Below, piece after piece: positions 45,781 through 56,400 of a stretch of 64,000 bases of DNA. The notes below the pieces were generated by a model, which made no database searches, was not told the origin of the DNA, and saw only the letters and a list, made by a program, of their open reading frames with translations. The stretch's first letter is position 1. Each line of letters begins with the position of its first letter. Source of the DNA: Gnetum montanum. Taxonomy: Eukaryota; Streptophyta; Gnetopsida; Gnetales; Gnetaceae. A program made the position numbers and the translations under genes. The DNA lies in NCBI GenBank assembly GCA_015680685.1, contig MNCI01005255.1, positions 541,758 through 605,757 on the forward strand, given 5' to 3'.

Positions 45781-48240
45781 ATGGAGTCTTCCCAGATCAA
45801 TCCTACTTTCACAATCCTCATGCCTAAACAATATAACTTCATTTGTGTGAAAATCCAAGCCAACTTGCCTATTGATCGCATGGAAAGAGAGGCAAAGAGA
45901 AACTATGAACTTATCCATAAAGGAGGTCATGAGTTCATCCCTTCAGTATTTGATATAATCCCATTGTTTGAACACCATCATAAGCTCATATCCCAGCTTC
46001 TCATGGCAAGGAGTCAAGCCTCACAGCCACCTTTGATAGAGCCTCAAGATGAGGAAGATGACTTTGCTTCCCAATCTAAGCATGGGGATTCATACCATAC
46101 CGTTAGACCTCATGCCTATACAAACCCATTATTCCAACCTTTCCTAGAAGGAACCATGCTTCCTCCTTCATCTGCATACACTCAAGACCCATCTTCTTGA
46201 CAAGAAGTACCAGCTTCCATGTCCATCCATTACATACCTCAAGTATGAACCCATGGGGCACCTCTGACTGCTTCAGCAGAACACACTCAGGGGATTACCC
46301 CACAACCTATGGCTGGATAGTGGGTTTCACAAGCTTTTCAATAGCACCAACCAACTTACTACAGCATACCACACCCTGCGATCCCATCTCTAAATGTTGC
46401 TCCACCACAACAACATCCAACAATCCAACAATATCCCTTTTTGCAATCCATGCAACAACCAAACTACTATCAATTTCAATCCATTCAACCCATCGATTTT
46501 CTTACCGCCCAAGAGTGGGCAGACACAAAGAAAATGATGCACATGTCAACTAAAGAGGTAAAATGCCTTAAAACTGCAAACACCGAGGAAATCAAGGTGT
46601 TGGATTTCTACTAAGATGACCCAATCCACCCTTCAATTCCACCATTAACCTTGCCAAAATAAATCTCATTGCCTCAACTAACCAAGTACAATGGATAGGG
46701 AGATCCAAACACTCACCTAGTGACATTTCGACTAGAATGTCTACTTCTTCAAGCCTAGCCCCATGCAATTCTATGCATATTTGCTATGTCCCTAACGGGA
46801 AAAGCCTTAGACTAGTGCCGAGCTTTACCCCGTAACTCCATATCCTTTCTAGAGGATTTGTTACATCAGTTTGTCATCCATTTTAAATATAATCTAAAGC
46901 CTGAAGCCACACTGGATAGCCTGATTCAGATTAAATAGGCACAATTAGATCCAGCATAGAAATTTATCCAAAGGTGGAGTGAAACTCTCAATGAACTTCA
47001 TGATCCCATCCCTGAAATATATTTGCTTACCATCCTTAAGGTGGCTGCAAATTACTTTGTTAAATCTAAACTTTATTATTTGAAAGCCTGTACCTTGAGC
47101 CAAGTATTCACACAAATTAAGGACATAGAGGAAGCAGCGCAAGCTAGTAATGACCCAGCTTATGTGGCCTATAGGAACCAACACACTCGCAAACAAAACA
47201 CAACAGTGGCAACGGTGGTCACAAGCACAAAAGAAACCAACTGGGGCCCAACAGCTAAGCAACCCAAAACCCCAACTAACAAAACTGCCAACTTTGGTGC
47301 CAACTCACCTACATCGGCAGGGGCCACCCCAAGGCCCAACTTTTAGCACAAGGACTGCTCAAAGTATACACCACTACCGATGCAAACCTCTCAACTATTG
47401 GAGCAACTCTTGAAAGCTAGGAAAATCCAACACAATCATGTGTCAGTGGTCACTCACCAAAAACATGATAGGTACTGTGAACTACTAAGGAACCCCACAT
47501 TAGCAGTACCAAATGAGGCCCTGGTCCCACAACATTTTAAACTGGACCAATACTATCATTACCATCAAATGGCTAGTCATGGTACACACAATTATCATGC
47601 CTTGCAAGATGACCTGTAGGGAATGATAGAACAAGGCCAACTAGTGATTGACATGATAAGTCAATCCAACACAGACGATACCTCCTATGTCATAAATTCG
47701 ATTAGCATAGGTGGCAAGCCCATACCTGTGTAACAACCTTTCATGATCCATGTGCCTCCCAGCAAGGCAAGGATGCCTTAGCCTCCACAAATAAGAGGCC
47801 TCCCTTTGTTATCAAGATGGCACCCTAGGCACCCACGACACCCTTTTTGGTTAAGGCTCCACAACGTTTGTCCGCTAAGACGTTAAATTGGCATGATTTG
47901 TCCGCTAAGACATTAAATTGGCATGATGCGGCAAAAAAAACCGCTAAGCAACCTTTCTTCATCAAGGTGCCACAACATGATGGCCCCTCACATACTCAAA
48001 GCTCAACAGTGGATAACATCTCAATCCCTCCTCCCTCGATGGTCAACCCCACTAGCAACCTGGGTAGACCCACCAAATGACAATGCAAGAGAACAAACAA
48101 GCATCTCGCAACCCCCATGGTCGAAGCAAGGGCCACAACCAACAAATAACAACTGAACACTAGGGCCCCTACCCCCAAAAAAAACCAAGCCAAAGTCCCC
48201 TTCACAAGAGATCTGTCTCTCAAACCACATGGAGGAAGTT
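45781..48240 (+). pseudogene. gag of element C, interrupted
   Basis: ATG 45781 starts a 139-codon frame: MESSQINPT, QYNFICVKIQANLPID, EFIPSVFDIIPLFE. After its stop, the capsid homology continues at about 46660-47110 (TKYNG, GKALD, FVIHFKYNLKPEATLD, LTILKVAANYFVKSKLYYL). The degenerate knuckle at about 47545-47605 reads YYHYHQMASHGTHNYHAL. The linker then carries LSAKTLNWHD twice in tandem (47869-47925) and Pro-rich sequence. Stops are frequent. The N-terminal frame is the most intact gag start among B, C and D. Confidence 0.8.
47869..47925 (+). repeat. Two TNW-type motif copies inside element C gag
   Basis: Tandem TTGTCCGCTAAGACGTTAAA / TTGTCCGCTAAGACATTAAA, each followed by TTGGCATGAT. In frame they read LSAKTLNWHD LSAKTLNWHD. 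Confidence 0.9.
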
Positions 48241-48549
48241 AAGGCCAACAGAATGACTAACGACAAGGACTTTGTAGCTACACTAACCTAGGTAAAAAAA
48301 ATGCTCAAGCATAAGAACATGACGTTTAGCTTATACGACCTGGTTAGGACCTCACCTGCTCACTACCAAGCATTGGTCTAGGTCTTAGTCTTCATTCTTG
48401 TTATGGAAGACATCCCTGTAAATGAGACATCTATCTGTGCAAAAATGTTGCCTCCCACACCACAAGAACTTGGTTCAACAACCTTAACCTTTCGCGATGA
48501 TGCAATCAAAGTCAACCTCAAATGAGGGGAGCTCACTACGACTCCACTA

Positions 48550-48890
48550 TCCATTAGTATACGTGTTGGGTAGTGCACCATCCACAGAGTGCATATTGAT
48601 GATGGACCAGTAATGAACATAGTCTTATACTCCATCATCAATAAGCTAGGCCTGGCAGATGAAATTAGGCCAACCAAAACCACATGTTTAAAATCCTTCA
48701 ATGGGTCACGTGTCACAGTCAAGGGTACAATCAACTTAGCTATTGTAGTAGGAGAGAAATTCCCCACTAGCACAGATTTCACTATCATAGAGAAGATGCC
48801 AAGTTTCAACATGATTCTAGGAAGGCCTGGGTTAGCCCAACTAAGAGCCATCTCCTCTCCCATCCACCAGGAAATCCACCTTCCATATGA
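48550..48890 (+). pseudogene. Protease of element C
   Basis: From 48550, IHRVHIDDGPVMNIVLYSII, KLGLADEIRPT, SFNGSRVTVKGTINLAI, then PSFNMILGRPGLAQ...SSPIHQEIHLPYEGGQVIIHGDD. The active-site triad is D-D-G, as in element D. The 196-codon open frame (48589-49179) runs past the protease into an acidic VLEEEFLGGTP tail and stops. No RT follows. Confidence 0.77.
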
Positions 48891-49470
48891 AGGTGGTCAA
48901 GTTATCATCCATGGTGATGACACTTCCTCTTTGACTATCAATGACATAGACATGGCACAAGTTTTAGAAGAAGAGTTTCTTGGTGGTACACCTACGGTAA
49001 CCAATGCAACACTTAAGGCTAACATACACGAACGAGTGGTTGAAGCTGACAGCCCCCAGAGGATCCTAAACCTTGCATGCTCCCTAATCCATGCTTGGTT
49101 AGGAAGCAACTACATAACCAAGACTTTCCTTTGGCCAAAAATGCAGGTGCTTGCCTACCCCTTTGACATGAATTTTTGACTTTTGTTTACATTGCACTAG
49201 CCTATGCGTTTACATTTTGTCCACTCGCTTAGATCATAGATTTTTCTTTTTTACACATTCATCAACTTAGTTTACACAATGCATTTGAAAAACATAAAAC
49301 TAAAAAAACACATGGCCCGAAAAGGCCTTAAACTAGCATACGACTTGGAACGGCCTAAAACTATCACCTTTTGCATTGATTTTTTTTTCATTCATACATT
49401 TCAACTCTATGTACAACAGGTGTCGCTTGATGTTGTTTTCTTCCTAGTTGATCTTTGTATGATCTTGCAG

Positions 49471-49517
49471 GAACATAGCATGACTATGCATGCAGTATCA
49501 CACTTTACATAAGCAAG
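49471..49517 (+). other. Candidate 47-nt exon in element C 3' region
   Basis: Preceded by ATGATCTTGCAG and followed by the donor CAAG|GTAAGC. Same length and splice boundaries as 18911-18957 in element B. A second candidate exon of 52 nt (50106-50157) has acceptor TGTTTGCAG and donor CAAG|GTATCA. Confidence 0.45.
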
Positions 49518-49523
49518 GTAAGC

Positions 49524-49885
49524 ATTAGTCCGCTATGACTATGAACTGGCACAAATAGTCCACTATGACTATAAACTGGCACAAAAAAGTCCTGGCATCA
49601 TGACTTAAAACTGATACCACAGAATGTCCTGGAGTCATGACAATAAACCGACATCACAGAGCTCTGTCCGATATGATGCAAAATTGCCACATCTATTTGC
49701 CATGAGTGAAACTAGTATCTAGATTCCACTAAGACTATAAACTAGTTTACCTCTTCACAGTCCTCTATGACTATAAACTAGCAATGCATCATCTGCTATA
49801 ATGCTAAACTGGCATTGTCCAAAGGGTTATGACGTGAAATTAAACCACAACAGTCCGCTAAGAGTATAAACTAATGACAGCATCG
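49524..49885 (+). repeat. TNW-type motif array, element C 3' region
   Basis: About nine copies of TAGTCCGCTATGACTATAAA followed by CTGGCA, near 49526, 49557, 49588, 49622, 49723, 49757, 49790, 49822 and 49850. Spacing is about 30 bp within two clusters. Confidence 0.85.
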
Positions 49886-51032
49886 ATGACTAGGAAAAAC
49901 TTGAAAAGATGTGTTGCTGCAATTGGCTGTACATGTTCCACAAAGACTTGCTACATAATTTGTCTCATGGATCCTAATGAAGCTGATGCTGTTCGTGATT
50001 TTGTTTGCTTTGAAATTGCACACAGCAGCTCCATCTCCTTGTTTAAAGTGCTTAGTTAACCATTTCATTTATGTTTTTCTTGTATTCTTGGAGTTGTGTT
50101 TGCAGGATGACACACTTGAGGCATTCGTGCATAAGTGCATTTCATCATGATGACAAGGTATCACATTCTTCTTAACGCACATAACTAGATTAATCAATCC
50201 ATTCATAAGTACATTTCCAACTCCTGATACATTCCCTATTTCCCCATTATGCCCCCTTATCCTATTCAATTACATCCCCTTGATACATTCCATTAACCTC
50301 AAAACTCTCAATACACTATTGCACACTATGACTCCCTAAGCAGTTGTGACGCAAAACACAGAACATAGTACATGATGAAAAATGCAAGCACTCGAACATG
50401 AGCATGACACAAAAAGCAAGCTCTTTCAAAAAGACCAAAAATAAAAAGAAAAATAAAGACAAAAAAAACAAAAACAAAAGAAAAGAATAAACAAACAAGA
50501 AAAACAAGAAAAAGAAAACAAAAGGGTGAAAGAGAAAAATGCATAGAAAAGGTCTTCATGACCCCATTGACATCATAAGCAAAAGACTATTGGCTATTCT
50601 CATACAAGCCCCAGGTGAGAATGCAATTGTCTTGAAAAACAGTTATGCTCATGTCTCAAAGAGATCATGTTGCACATCATCGTGTGGCTATGGCTGTTTA
50701 CAAAGGGCCCCCATAAACATTCTATAAGAGTCATGTCTCTCCAAAAAATGCACTTCCTATGTCTTGGCTCTGAGTCTGCTGAACACTGGCTATGGACAAG
50801 GACCAAAGATATAGCTCATTCATGTGAGAGCATTTCCCCCCCACAACTATTGACTTCCCGTGGTTACAACCAATCCCTTGCATCTTGAACCACATTCCCT
50901 CAATCCCTTGTACTTTTGAAAATGGTGCAATGACACCCAGCCAAGGGCTGATGGTTAATGTTTGATGCTTTGTTGTTTATGGTGTTTTGCGCTTCTTTGT
51001 CAATGCCTGTTGGGTGGATTCCTCCAGACGTC

Positions 51033-51046
51033 AACAAAGACGGGCC
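51033..51046 (+). other. Polypurine tract of element C
   Basis: AACAAAGACGGGCC, two bases before the 3' LTR start; conserved in B and D. Confidence 0.8.
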
Positions 51047-51048
51047 AA

Positions 51049-52769
51049 TGAAACACAACTAATTTTGGCCTAGCACTTTAAAATGAGAACGACTCAAGCC
51101 CTTTCAAAGTTTTGGAAGGAAAAATTTGGCTAAGGGATGGAGCTCACACCCAGCTTGCCCAAGGTAGCTTGCACACCCTCGTGAGCAACTTCACACAACA
51201 TCAAAACTAGGTTAAAAATGATCATTTCTAAGTGGTTTTCATGAGTCATGCTACAAGTCATGCTGCCATGTAACTCCAACGTGACCAACTTTTGGAGCCT
51301 CAAAACTAAGTAAAAATGGCTTGATTTCAAGGGTGCAAGTCATCCTCAAGGTCCACTATTGACAAATATGCGTCCCAGCCTTCAGAAATTCTAGATTTCA
51401 CCTCAAAATTGCAAGTTTTTGAGGTCATGCTACAGGTCACACTATAGTGTGAGTCCAGTGTGACCTGCCAAAAGTGGCTCCAAACAAGGCACATTCAAGC
51501 TTAAATTTCATCTTGCAAGGTCAAACATAAGCAAACAAATGTTACACCAAAGAAGTAGGCTTCAGAAATTTAAAAATTAGCGTGAAACATGTCATTCTCC
51601 CTAGGTCACACTGAAGGTCATGCTGTAGCATGAGTCCAGTGTGACCTATCCAAAATAGCCCCAAATCAGACGCGTTCAACTTCAAATTCAAATTTAGATT
51701 CTCAGGGATAGACATGTTCAAGGTTGAGGTCATGGTGGGAACACGCCCAGCGTGATTGCTTAGTGTGAGTGTCTACTAAACACCCAGTGTGACTACCCAG
51801 CGTGAGTGTCTACTGAACGCCTAGCGTGAGTGCAAGTAGACATGCCTCAAAAGCCATGAAAACACTCAAATCGGTATCTTGTAGTAGTAAAAGTGGTTAA
51901 ATCAAAGATCCAGAAGTCTCAAGTGAGCCAGAACCAATTTCTTTTGTCATATATTAATCATCTCATTGTAAATCTTCATTTGTGCACTTATTAGGCCCTC
52001 ACAGTATAAATTATATGTATTTCCATGGGCTTGAGTGACCCTCACATTGTAAGATATGGTGAACCTTATCAAGAACATAGCTTGCCAACACATGTCCAAC
52101 TCACACATAGTTGTCCATGGGACATGTGTCACTTGATCTGCTTTCCTCTCATCTTCCAGCCATTGATTCCATTCTCAAATTTCACACATGAGCCCAACCT
52201 AGCCCTATAAATACCCTGTCACTTCACATAAATGGGGTTGGCAATTTTTTAGAGTTGGACGGTGTAGGAAACTCAGACCAATGATCTTTAGGTGCTTGGC
52301 ACACTCTAACTCATAGCATCCAAGCACTTCTGAATCACATCACATTGCCCCGGGGCTTGGTGCTCAACCTGCTATCTGCACGTGCAGCTATGCTTTGACC
52401 GGGGCACATCTTTTCTAAGCAATACAATACAATTCATTTTGCCAGCCATTTTTCTATTTACTTTGTTTTAAATTCAGTTTACATCTTGATTTACATTTTT
52501 TTTACGATACCAGTTCTGATACATTTCCGTTTACATTTCATGTGCATTGTTTACGTTTTAAAACATTAGTTATGATAACCCCAGTGCAAGCCATAGTTTA
52601 CGCTTGGGGAAGTCCTTGGTTGATTTGCGTGCAGACCATCCAAGGCACTCTGCCTTCGTTTTCTTTTCCAGCTTGCCCTCGGGCAAAGGCAGGGTTAGCT
52701 GTGTCTACCCGACGATCTTTTAATGTTTGTTTTCCTTCCAGCCTTACATCAACGATTTAGGTCAGTACA
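51049..52769 (+). mobile_element. 3' LTR of element C
   Basis: 1721 bp, TGAAACACAACTAATTTTGG to TTAGGTCAGTACA. TATA box 52206-52213; U3 motif clusters at about 51240-51840 with the same 180-bp spacing as in the 5' LTR. Confidence 0.92.
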
Positions 52770-52774
52770 CCTAA
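52770..52774. repeat. Target-site duplication of element C (right)
   Basis: CCTAA, identical to 43702-43706. The LTR of element E resumes after it. Confidence 0.9.
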
Positions 52775-52833
52775 CATCAAGGATCTGATGTTGGATACTC
52801 AATGTTGGAGCAAATGAAAAATGTGATTCATCA
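52775..52833 (-). mobile_element. 5' LTR of element E (outer 59 bp)
   Basis: Continues the LTR interrupted at 43706. It ends ATGTGATTCATCA on the plus strand, matching the 3' LTR end at 24064. Confidence 0.82.
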
Positions 52834-53460
52834 ACAGTGCTACATTATCTACAAAGATTAAAAGTCATATACATGACTAATCCACTTTAATAGCATTATT
52901 TAAAAGTACCTTTCTTTACTTTCTATTTTGTTGTGTTGATAATATTTTGTAGTTTTTTCATCTTTTAGTTAAATTTTTTTTTGCTATATAAAGTTTGGAT
53001 GATATTGAGTAAACTAGAATCAACTTTATGTTTGATAAGTCTATTATGTATAAATTTTAGATGACATGAAGAAAATTAGAATTAACTTTAATTTTGATAA
53101 GTCTATTCCATAATTGTATTCTTATAGTAAAATCAAATGCTTTAGTAAAATCAATAGAGCAAATAAATATTTTACCATGTTTACGAGTTGCTTGTTCAAT
53201 AGTAACTAGATAATCTAGTGTAGAATATATTTTTCTAAATTCTTATTATGAAATTGGATATAAAATATTCCCTTCTACCTAATATCCCATTTTTTATCTC
53301 GTATCTAACAATTTTATAAATAAGTTACTACTTATGATCAATATATAATTATTTAAATATGATTTGTCTCCTTTTCTAAAAATCATAATGACTCTACTAA
53401 TTATCTAGCATTTAGTCAAACTATTTTGAATTCTTTCATTAATAATTTTCCAAGTATCCC
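52834..53460 (-). mobile_element. LINE remnant, N-terminal RT half (split by element E)
   Basis: The minus strand from about 53450 reads FRKGDKSYLNNYILI (usual KKGD...NYRPISL), EFRKIYSTLDYLVTIEQA (usual GFR...ST.D), ICSIDFTKAFDFTIRIQLW (F.DF.KAFD), and ends at 52838-52834 in FVDNVAL, the remnant of the catalytic FADDVAL box. The frame resumes at 23242 across element E. Start and upstream domains are missing. Confidence 0.82.
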
Positions 53461-56400
53461 TCTAAACTAAATATCTACTACATTTTAATAATTTAGTATA
53501 TGTTCCTTTTACATCTTCAATGTTTCTACAAGCTAATTTCTTAATTGCTTTTAGTAGTTTATCCTACATAAGTTGTAAAATATTTGAAAGTATGCAACTA
53601 GTTATATTATATGTCTCATTGTGAAACAAATTTTTATAGAACTCTTTTATTTGTACAACTAGTTATATTATATGTCTCACTTTCAACAAATTTGAAAGTG
53701 TACAAGTAGTTATATTTGAAAGTATGCAACTAGTTATATTATATGTCTCACTTTCAACAAATTTCATACCTCTTGCTAAAAAGATTTTGTATTTGTAGTT
53801 ATAATATGTCTTATTATATTCTAGCATTACATATTCTTAGAATACATTCCTATAATGGAAAATAGTAAAAAATTATCATAACCTAAATTTAATACATGTA
53901 TTTAACTATTTATTCTTGTTATATGTGTCTTAATAATTTCTAATATCATGTATTATTGTTATGGTTATTTTACTTATGTAAAGATAATATGCTTGTTAAA
54001 GTATATCATTAAAGTTTTATACCCTTTGCTTCTTATTATTATTGATGCTTACTTATAGATCTTATATATATTTTATAGTTGAATGTTGAAATATGATTAC
54101 CTTGAAAGTTTTTCTTTTGTTAGTTATCATGACTTTAAAAATATTTGATTATGCATATCTTATTCTTTATGCATAATCAATTATAAATATTTTATTATTT
54201 ATTATGAACATTTAGTTGTGTATATTTGATTAGGTAATTTGATTATATAATACTCTATTTAGGAAGCGTTTAGAGCCCTAACCAAGCTATACCCCTATTA
54301 ATTTTTGTCATCAAACTAGAATTTTGATCTCATTTTAAACTATAATTAAATATTGCATACAACAACTTTGATAATGAAGTATTTTAAAATAATGTCCTAA
54401 CTAGAATATAATCTTAGCAATACATTCAAGAAGTTTAAAAACATCAATTTTGATCCTTGGTTCACTAGAATCACAATTAGGGTGTCAAAATATCAAATTT
54501 TAAGTTTGCTGAAAGATCATACATTAGTTTTGTCATTTATGCATTTGAACTATAAAGATATGTTGAGTAATGATTGAATATGATTTTGGCATGTGAACAT
54601 GTAGTGTGTTAGAATGGATCTTATAGGTTCAAACAAATTTTAATTTAGAGTTCTTACATGGTTATTATAAGTCTTTGAGCCTTAGGGGTGTTAGTTGGAG
54701 GGAGAAAATAAGAAATAGACTCATGAAAATGCTTGAAATAAAAAACATATAAAGCTTATATGTCTTTTATAAAATTAAAGTGATCTATAAACATAGTTAT
54801 AAACAAGTAAAGCAAAAGCATAACCTATAAATATAATAATATAAAACATAAGTTATATGCATTTCCTTTAAGTATATATTGAGTATTTGTTTTATTTCTC
54901 AAAGAAACCATTCAAAAATCTTGTTTCCTCTATTTGAAGCTTTTATGTGAATTTTTACTTTGAGAATACATATACGCAGACCATGTGTCATGCTACATGT
55001 GATCACTCTACCTATAAATTATTCTTTACGCTTCTATTACATCTCATTCTAAATCATGGAATGCTTTTAGCATACAATTTTAAAGTAAGAGAAAAAAAAA
55101 AAGCAAATAATAGGATTTTGAGAAGTTATAGAAAACCTATAAGAAATTTTATTTAATTTTTTTCATGTGACTACGTTACTTTCTTATAGATTTTATACTC
55201 TTTCTTTGTCCTACTTAATTCTTTACTATTTTTTATTATTTTACTTATTAAGCTAGGATTTTGTCAAATTTTTGTTATTTTAGGCTTGCTTTATATAGGA
55301 ATTTGTATTGAAATTATCTTCAAATAATTTTTTGTATTTTTGATAAGTTTCTAAGATATGTAGGAATGTTATCCAACTTGGTTTTGAAGTATTTTATATT
55401 TATAATGACCTGGTCCTTAGTATAGAACGAGATTTTGTAGGAACTTTATAGAATTTTAGTTATTTTGGATGACTTTTAGGCTATTTTGGCTTGAAATAGG
55501 AATAACACAAACACATACACACAAAAAAGTTTGCTTAATTGGTAGTAAAAAATAGTGGAATCCTTGAGATGTCCTCATTTACATGGAGTACTGAGGTGTT
55601 TTTTAGTAGCTTTCATCCCATAGAAACAAGGGTTTGGATGGATTTCTTACCTTGAATTCTAATTTGTAAGTTTATGTATAATGAAGGAATTAGCCAAAAT
55701 CATGACATTAAGTAGTTGAGTTTAATGATATGCAGTGAGGCATAGTCAAGACCTATCATTCCAAGGTATGTGCTATAGCCACTAAGAATGTAACTAGTAA
55801 GGCTATTTCCAAGACTCAATCATTAGGGATTCACTTAAATTGCTAAGATAATCTAGTGTTAGTAGTGAGATTCCTCCAAGGGCTGTTGATATATTTTTAG
55901 CAAGGAGGATTAACTAATACCTATTCTTTAGAGATTTCTTGATTAAATATAAATCATTTAGATTTTTGGAAGATTTGTAGCATATTTGGTCTTGAAAAAT
56001 TTTAGAATAATTAATTGGAAACATTTGATAAGCCTATATCTTTAGATTTTTGGCCAAAACCTTATTTTATCAATGGATAAGGAAGTAAAATAATCTTTCT
56101 TACTATAGGAGGTTTGATTCTTCCTAAATTTTAAGTAGATAGCCTAGAGTAGCCAAGAAAATGTCAAGTGAAAAACATAGGATGATAAGTAGAACACTTC
56201 TATTAAGGATGGACCTTTAGAATTTATTCTATAAATTTTATATATTTTTTATTTTTGTAAAATAGAAAACTTGTACAAATTTTGTATATGTGAGTAATGT
56301 ACTTATTTTTATGAATAAATAATAAAGTATACTAGTTATAAAATATCTATCTTTATCATCTTATTTAGGATGTTACAAAAATCATTTCCATTTTGATGTG

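Larger units (their letters stand above)
49180..51032 (+). other. Non-coding 3' region of element C
   Basis: Contains two splice-bounded blocks (49471-49517 and 50106-50157), the TNW array at 49524-49885, an A-rich tract at 50430-50540 (minus-strand poly-Phe open frames are its shadow), and sequence colinear with B and D. No RT, RNase H or integrase. Confidence 0.75.
43707..52769 (+). mobile_element. Element C: complete non-autonomous Tat/Ogre-like LTR retrotransposon
   Basis: 9063 bp, plus strand, bounded by perfect CCTAA duplications. 5' LTR 43707-45414, PBS 45421-45437, leader with a 30-bp tandem repeat, gag from ATG 45781, protease 48550-48890, non-coding 3' region, PPT 51033-51046, 3' LTR 51049-52769. 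It lacks RT, RNase H and integrase, like B and D, and shares PBS, PPT and LTR termini with them. It sits inside the 5' LTR of element E, so it is younger than E. Confidence 0.9.
23243..52833 (-). mobile_element. Element E: Athila-like Ty3/gypsy retrotransposon, split by C and D
   Basis: Minus-strand element spanning 29.6 kb because of two nested insertions; its own sequence is about 11.3 kb. From high to low: 5' LTR (52833-52775 plus 43706-42921), gag (42740-41200), protease (40150-39870), RT (39148-38560), RNase H (38480-38050), integrase (37700-36968 then 27727-27350), long 3' region with a 672-bp triplication, 3' LTR (24064-23243). Gag and protease read alongside element F; RT wording (KDHFLLPFVDK, LDGYYGYNQI, FAYRKMPFGLCNAP) is that of the Athila/Tat branch. 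Stops are common, so it is inactive. It inserted into a LINE. Confidence 0.9.

Noticed and set aside
50316-50559. Phe/Leu-rich membrane-like frames on the minus strand
   Set aside because: They are translations of the complement of an A-rich tract in element C.
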